Positions 39,771-43,459 of a stretch of 43,459 bases of DNA are shown here, piece by piece. Under the pieces are notes generated by a model. That model was not told the DNA's origin and made no database searches. It saw only the letters and a list, made by a program, of their open reading frames with translations. Each line of letters opens with the position of its first letter. Position 1 is the first letter of the stretch. Position numbers and translations under genes: made by a program. Location: contig DGUK01000093.1 in NCBI GenBank assembly GCA_002394635.1, forward strand, positions 1 to 43,459. Reading direction: 5' to 3'. Source of the DNA: Faecalitalea sp. UBA4312 (GTDB lineage Bacteria > Bacillota_I > Bacilli_A > Erysipelotrichales > Erysipelotrichaceae).

Positions 39771-41099
39771 ATGAATCAATTACCATCCAGTTTTTTAAAG
39801 AATATGCAATCCTTATTAGGAAATGAATACGATGATTATATAGATACCTTCACAAGACCTAGAACCTATGGTTTACGTGTCAACACACACAAAATTTCCG
39901 TACAGGATTTTCTTGCCTTGTCCCCTTTTACACTGACACCAATTCCATGGACAGACAACGGTTTTTATTACGATGGAGCCGTCAATCCTGCCAAACACCC
40001 TTATTACTATGCCGGCCTCTATTATCTTCAGGAGCCTTCTGCCATGTTTCCGGCTGCCACCTTGCCGGTCCGTCCCGGAGATCGGGTGCTGGACCTTTGT
40101 GCAGCTCCCGGTGGAAAAAGCACTGAACTGGCTGCTCGTCTGCAAGGCAAAGGCCTTTTAGTCTCTAATGATATCAGTGCATCCCGTTGTAAACCTTTAT
40201 TACGGAATCTGGAGCGCTTTGGTTTTACCAATACCTTTGTATGCAGTCAGTCGCCACAAGAGCTGGCCGAACGCTTTCCTGCTTATTTTGATAAGATCTT
40301 AATCGATGCTCCCTGCTCCGGGGAAGGTATGTTCCGTAAAGATCCCTCTCTGATCAATAATTGGAATGCCGACAGCAATGACACCTACAGTTCCTTACAA
40401 AAGGAAATCGTCCATTCCGCCCTTCATATGTTGAAGCCCGGTGGCGATCTGTTGTATTCCACCTGCACCTTCAGTCCGAAAGAAAATGAAGAGGTTATCG
40501 CATATTTGCTGGAACAAGATCCTACACTTTCCTTAACGACATTGGAGCAGCCAGGATTTGAAAACGGAATCGGATTGACTGAATGTGTACGGATCTATCC
40601 GCATAAGGTAAAGGGAGAAGGCCATTTTACAGCCTTGATCCATAAAGAAGGGACATTATCCGGTTCCGGCTCTGAACAAAGAGTTTCCCTGCCGGCTGTA
40701 TTGAAAGAATCATTGCCGGACATGCAGTTTCCTTTGACCGATGGAAGCTTTGAAACTATAAAAGACAAGCTGTATTTTATACCAAATATGGAGGTACAAC
40801 GTAAAGGTCTTCGTTTCTTACGGACCGGTCTGTATCTGGGCGATTGTAAAAAGAACCGGTTTGAGCCTAGCCAGGCATTGGCCATGGCTTTATCACCGAA
40901 TACATTTAAGACAAGCGTATCTTTTTCATCCAACGATGAAAGAGTAAAGAAATACTTAAAAGGGGAAACAATCTCCATTGACGATAAAAAGATCAAAGGA
41001 TGGACATTGGTCTGTGTTGATGGCTATCCGTTAGGTTTTGGAAAAGCATCCAAAGGTATGATCAAGAACAAGCTGGATGCAGGATGGAGGATCTTATGA
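39771..41099 (+). CDS. rsmF: RsmF-like 16S rRNA (cytosine-C5) methyltransferase
   Basis: 442 residues. The N-terminal RsmB/F domain includes TYGLRVNT, motif I is DLCAAPGGKSTELAA (about 102-116), the DAPCSGEGMFRKDP segment has the catalytic-cycle Cys, and YSTCTFSPKENE the nucleophile Cys. A C-terminal RsmF-type (PUA-like) extension runs from about 300 to 442. It methylates cytosine in 16S rRNA using SAM. The ATG is preceded by no Shine-Dalgarno sequence, and the -10 TACAAT ends 6 bases before it, so translation may start from a leaderless mRNA. It overlaps the pseudouridine synthase gene by 4 bases. Confidence 0.93.
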   Translation: MNQLPSSFLKNMQSLLGNEYDDYIDTFTRPRTYGLRVNTHKISVQDFLALSPFTLTPIPWTDNGFYYDGAVNPAKHPYYYAGLYYLQEPSAMFPAATLPVRPGDRVLDLCAAPGGKSTELAARLQGKGLLVSNDISASRCKPLLRNLERFGFTNTFVCSQSPQELAERFPAYFDKILIDAPCSGEGMFRKDPSLINNWNADSNDTYSSLQKEIVHSALHMLKPGGDLLYSTCTFSPKENEEVIAYLLEQDPTLSLTTLEQPGFENGIGLTECVRIYPHKVKGEGHFTALIHKEGTLSGSGSEQRVSLPAVLKESLPDMQFPLTDGSFETIKDKLYFIPNMEVQRKGLRFLRTGLYLGDCKKNRFEPSQALAMALSPNTFKTSVSFSSNDERVKKYLKGETISIDDKKIKGWTLVCVDGYPLGFGKASKGMIKNKLDAGWRIL

Positions 41100-41782
41100 G
41101 ACTGGATAAATTTTTAGCAGATATGGGCTTTGGCACCCGTAAGGAAATCAAAAAGGCATTAAAGAAAAACCCTGTGCTCATTGATGGCAGACCTATCAAG
41201 GATGGAAGCTATCCCGTGGATGAGGATACCATCGTCTATATTGACGACCAACCCATATCTTATATCAAATATGAGTATTACTTACTAAACAAACCCCAAG
41301 GGTATGTCTGTGCTATAACAGACAACCGCTACCCTGTCGTGATGGATCTGATTGAAAGCTGGCGCCATGATCTGGTCCCTGTCGGGCGTCTGGATCTGGA
41401 TACAGAAGGTGCGTTATTGATCACCAATGACGGCGACTTGAACCATCGTCTGCTTTCGCCCAAGCATCATGTGCAAAAGAAATATTATGTGGAGGTAGAA
41501 AAACCTCTGCCGGCGAATGCCGGAGACCAATTCTCACAACCGATGGATCTAGGGGACTTTGTCACGCAGCCGGCAGTCTTTGAAGCCATCGATGACACCC
41601 GGGCATACCTGACGATTACCGAAGGAAAGTTCCATCAGGTCAAGCGTATGTTTGAAGCCATCGGCTGTCCGGTTACCTATCTGCGCAGAGAATCCTTTTC
41701 CATTCTCACATTGGAAGACTTGGAAACCGGGCAGTACCGGGCGTTGACAGCTAATGAAATCGAATTATTACAGAACCAATAA
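41096..41782 (+). CDS. RsuA-family pseudouridine synthase
   Basis: 228 residues. An S4 RNA-binding domain at residues 1-60 (MRLDKFLADMGFGTRKEIK) is followed by the pseudouridine synthase domain with the catalytic Asp in VGRLDLDTEG and the closing EGKFHQVKRMF and LRRESF motifs. This matches RsuA, which makes pseudouridine 516 in 16S rRNA. The ATG lies 5 bases after GGAGG, inside the last codons of rsmF (ATGA overlap), so two 16S rRNA modification enzymes are translationally coupled. A strong terminator follows. Confidence 0.93.
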   Translation: MRLDKFLADMGFGTRKEIKKALKKNPVLIDGRPIKDGSYPVDEDTIVYIDDQPISYIKYEYYLLNKPQGYVCAITDNRYPVVMDLIESWRHDLVPVGRLDLDTEGALLITNDGDLNHRLLSPKHHVQKKYYVEVEKPLPANAGDQFSQPMDLGDFVTQPAVFEAIDDTRAYLTITEGKFHQVKRMFEAIGCPVTYLRRESFSILTLEDLETGQYRALTANEIELLQNQ

Positions 41783-41807
41783 AAAGTACGCATTTCAGCG
41801 TACTTTT
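41782..41807. terminator. Bidirectional terminator
   Basis: Stem AAAAGTACGC / GCGTACTTTT with an ATTTCA loop between the convergent pseudouridine synthase and ABC ATPase genes. Confidence 0.85.
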
Positions 41808-42612
41808 ATTCTTTTGACAACAAGATCCGGTCATTATCGAGCTGCTGGCCGGCATTCTGTTCAAATTTTTCCAGTAGATCCTTCACGGTTAATCCTTCTC
41901 TGTCTTTTCCTTTGACATCAAAGACAATGCGTCCCGCATCCATCATCAAGGTACGATTTCCCATCGTCAAAGCCTGATGCATGTTGTGGGTCACCATTAA
42001 ACATGTAATCTTTCGTTCGCGGACGATCTTCTCCGTTAAGGCCAATACCTTTTCAGCTGTAGCCGGATCCAGTGCGGCTGTATGCTCATCCAACAATAAA
42101 AGCTTTGGAGTCACCAATGTCGCCATCAACAAGGTCAACGCTTGTCTTTGTCCGCCGGATAATAAACCAACCGGATTTTTCATACGATCTTCCAGTCCCA
42201 TGTCCAATAAAGCCAGCTGCTCACGGAACAGCTGTTTTTCTTTTTTGGAAATACGGCGGAATACTTCATGACGCTGTGTTCCAGCCCGAAGATACGCAAC
42301 CGACAAATTTTCCTCGATGGTCATATTCGGTGCCGTTCCCATTAACGGATCTTGAAACAGACGGCCAATGTATTTCGAACGGATATGCTCCGGTACAAAT
42401 GTGATATCCTCTCCATCAAGCTCCACATACCCTTCATCGGCGATAAAACTGCCGCTGATCGCATTGAATAAAGTGGATTTACCGGCTCCGTTAGATCCGA
42501 CAATGGTCGCAAAATCTCCATCTTCCAGCACCAGATTGACGCCGGTCAAAGCTTTTTTTTCATTGATAGTTCCTGGATTAAAGGTCTTATGAATGTTTTC
42601 TAGTTTCAACAT
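41806..42612 (-). CDS. ABC transporter ATP-binding protein (TrpXYZ-like/COG1101 group)
   Basis: 268 residues. Walker A is GSNGAGKST (39-47), the Q-loop FQDP, the signature LLSGGQRQAL, Walker B LLLLDEHTAALDP and the H-loop VTHN. The adjacent permease is of the COG4120 type that pairs with this ATPase class in importers using ABC_sub_bind lipoproteins, including the streptococcal tryptophan system. The substrate here is unknown. It starts 1 base after the permease stop region (2-base spacing), so it is co-translated with it; the expected binding-protein gene would lie beyond the right edge of the window. Confidence 0.9.
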   Translation of the reverse strand: MLKLENIHKTFNPGTINEKKALTGVNLVLEDGDFATIVGSNGAGKSTLFNAISGSFIADEGYVELDGEDITFVPEHIRSKYIGRLFQDPLMGTAPNMTIEENLSVAYLRAGTQRHEVFRRISKKEKQLFREQLALLDMGLEDRMKNPVGLLSGGQRQALTLLMATLVTPKLLLLDEHTAALDPATAEKVLALTEKIVRERKITCLMVTHNMHQALTMGNRTLMMDAGRIVFDVKGKDREGLTVKDLLEKFEQNAGQQLDNDRILLSKE

Positions 42613-42613
42613 T

Positions 42614-43459
42614 TTAACGGCCTCCTTTACGCATCTGTATGGCTGCCATTTGTTTGCGACGGAATTCCCACTTCGCCTTTACCTGCGGTGCAGCGATTGC
42701 CACTGCTACAATGATTGCCGATACGAGCTTGAACGCTTCGGTCGGTACATTTAAACGCAATGCCAAAGAGATGACAAACCGGTATAGACAAGAGCCTAAC
42801 ACCACGCAAATCACCCTACGCTTCATATTCCGATGTCCGGAAAACGATTCTCCGATGACCAGACTGGCCAAAGCAATGGTCACCATACCGGTTCCCAGGT
42901 TGATATCACAGGAACGGTTATACAGACCAATCAGACAACCGGCCAATGCGGTTAAAGCGCCCCCGATACATAATCCGACCGTAATGGTAAACCCAGGGTT
43001 GATACTGGAAGCACGCACCATCGCCGGACTGTCTCCGGTAGCCCGGATGGACAATCCCAAACGAGTGGATAAAAACCATAGGATCAACAAACAAATCAGT
43101 GCAATCAACACCACCAACAAGATCAATGTATTCCACTCTTTCCAGAAAGGGGAATCGCTGATTCCCTGAAACAAAGAGAAAACGGAATCTTTCCCGAAGA
43201 TGGAAATATTGGAAGAGAATCCCATGATGGCCAGGTTGATGGTATACAGACCCGTATTAACAATAATACCGGCCAGGATGCTTTGTACCCCAAAGCGTGT
43301 CTGTAAGGTTGCGGTGATCAAACCGGAACAAATACCGGCTGCCATAGCTGCAAACAGAGCTAAAAGCGGATGGTCGGCAATGGTCCCCATGGCTCCGACA
43401 GCACATCCTAATGTATAACATCCATCCGTGGACAAATCACAGATATTCAAAATACTGAA
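42614..43459 (-). CDS. ABC transporter permease (TrpXYZ-like/COG4120), 5' end missing
   Basis: Continues past the right edge; the visible frame (282 codons including the stop) is open to base 43459, so residues before FSILNICDL are missing. About eight transmembrane helices are visible (for example ALFAAMAAGICSGLITATL, FTITVGLCIGGALTALAGCLIGLY, MVTIALASLVIGESF). The DLSTDGCYTLGCAVGA region matches the N-terminal DLTVDG signature of branched-chain/COG4120-type permeases. With the downstream ATPase it forms the core of an importer, probably for an amino acid or small organic compound. Confidence 0.88.
   Translation of the reverse strand, partial: FSILNICDLSTDGCYTLGCAVGAMGTIADHPLLALFAAMAAGICSGLITATLQTRFGVQSILAGIIVNTGLYTINLAIMGFSSNISIFGKDSVFSLFQGISDSPFWKEWNTLILLVVLIALICLLILWFLSTRLGLSIRATGDSPAMVRASSINPGFTITVGLCIGGALTALAGCLIGLYNRSCDINLGTGMVTIALASLVIGESFSGHRNMKRRVICVVLGSCLYRFVISLALRLNVPTEAFKLVSAIIVAVAIAAPQVKAKWEFRRKQMAAIQMRKGGR

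Noticed and set aside
1..43459. tRNA genes, CRISPR arrays, insertion sequences, prophage
   Set aside because: No cloverleaf, regularly spaced repeats, transposase or integrase reading frames, or terminal repeats were found on either strand.

Overview
The window reads as a chromosomal stretch from a strictly anaerobic, fermentative Bacillota, most plausibly a gut Erysipelotrichia/Coprobacillaceae-type organism. This is inferred from moderate-to-low GC, strong GGAGG ribosome binding sites, a glycyl radical enzyme, an Fe(II) (Feo) uptake operon, a butyryl-CoA:acetate-type CoA-transferase, a flavin reductase-rubredoxin fusion, a ferredoxin-type old-yellow-enzyme oxidoreductase, HrcA/CIRCE control and a HPS/PHI pair. 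Species cannot be named from the sequence alone. No tRNA, rRNA, CRISPR array, insertion sequence or prophage was seen, and no gene-free gap exceeds about 300 bases.

Layout. 1-5 kb (minus): N-terminal part of a glycyl radical enzyme, its probable DeoR regulator, an orphan amino-acid-type binding lipoprotein, a dicarboxylate/amino acid symporter, an RmlD-like SDR and a small lipoprotein. 5-8.3 kb: feoA-feoA-feoB plus a small FeoB-associated Cys-rich membrane protein, with repeated TAGTTAA boxes in front, and a divergent membrane-anchored HMA-domain protein. 8.3-12.7 kb: a BaiCD/enoate-reductase-like flavoenzyme, a tandem hsp20 pair under two CIRCE operators, and a CoA-transferase. 12.7-23.4 kb: mostly single genes (HD hydrolase, SseB-like protein, GH25 lysozyme, SDR, mannose-6-phosphate isomerase, C_GCAxxG_C_C protein, MetY, NSS transporter, HAD phosphatase, Hrb-like flavoprotein), many separated by short-loop terminators.

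23.5-33.4 kb is the most coherent metabolic block. A minus-strand operon encodes a class II aldolase, a zinc sugar-alcohol dehydrogenase, a galactitol-family PTS (IIB, IIC, IIA), a YcxB-like membrane protein and an AraM/glycerol-1-phosphate-dehydrogenase-like enzyme. The divergent gene is a PRD/PTS-domain regulator, followed on the plus strand by 3-hexulose-6-phosphate synthase, 6-phospho-3-hexuloisomerase and a histidine phosphatase. The simplest reading is PTS import of a polyol or sugar, oxidation to a ketose phosphate and aldol cleavage, with the HPS/PHI pair nearby to interconvert pentulose and hexulose phosphates. The substrate is unknown.

33.4-38.7 kb shows accessory content and decay: an HNH nuclease overlapping a small SAM methyltransferase, two RpiB-family isomerases, deoC, a 5'-truncated TetR regulator abutting an unidentified gene remnant, and a DUF2974 (Mbeg1-like) hydrolase gene broken by one in-frame amber codon. 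38.7-43.5 kb: a pyruvate kinase lacking the C-terminal domain, a divergent RsmF-like rRNA methyltransferase with an apparently leaderless start, an RsuA-family pseudouridine synthase, and the ATPase and (partial) permease of a TrpXYZ-like ABC transporter.
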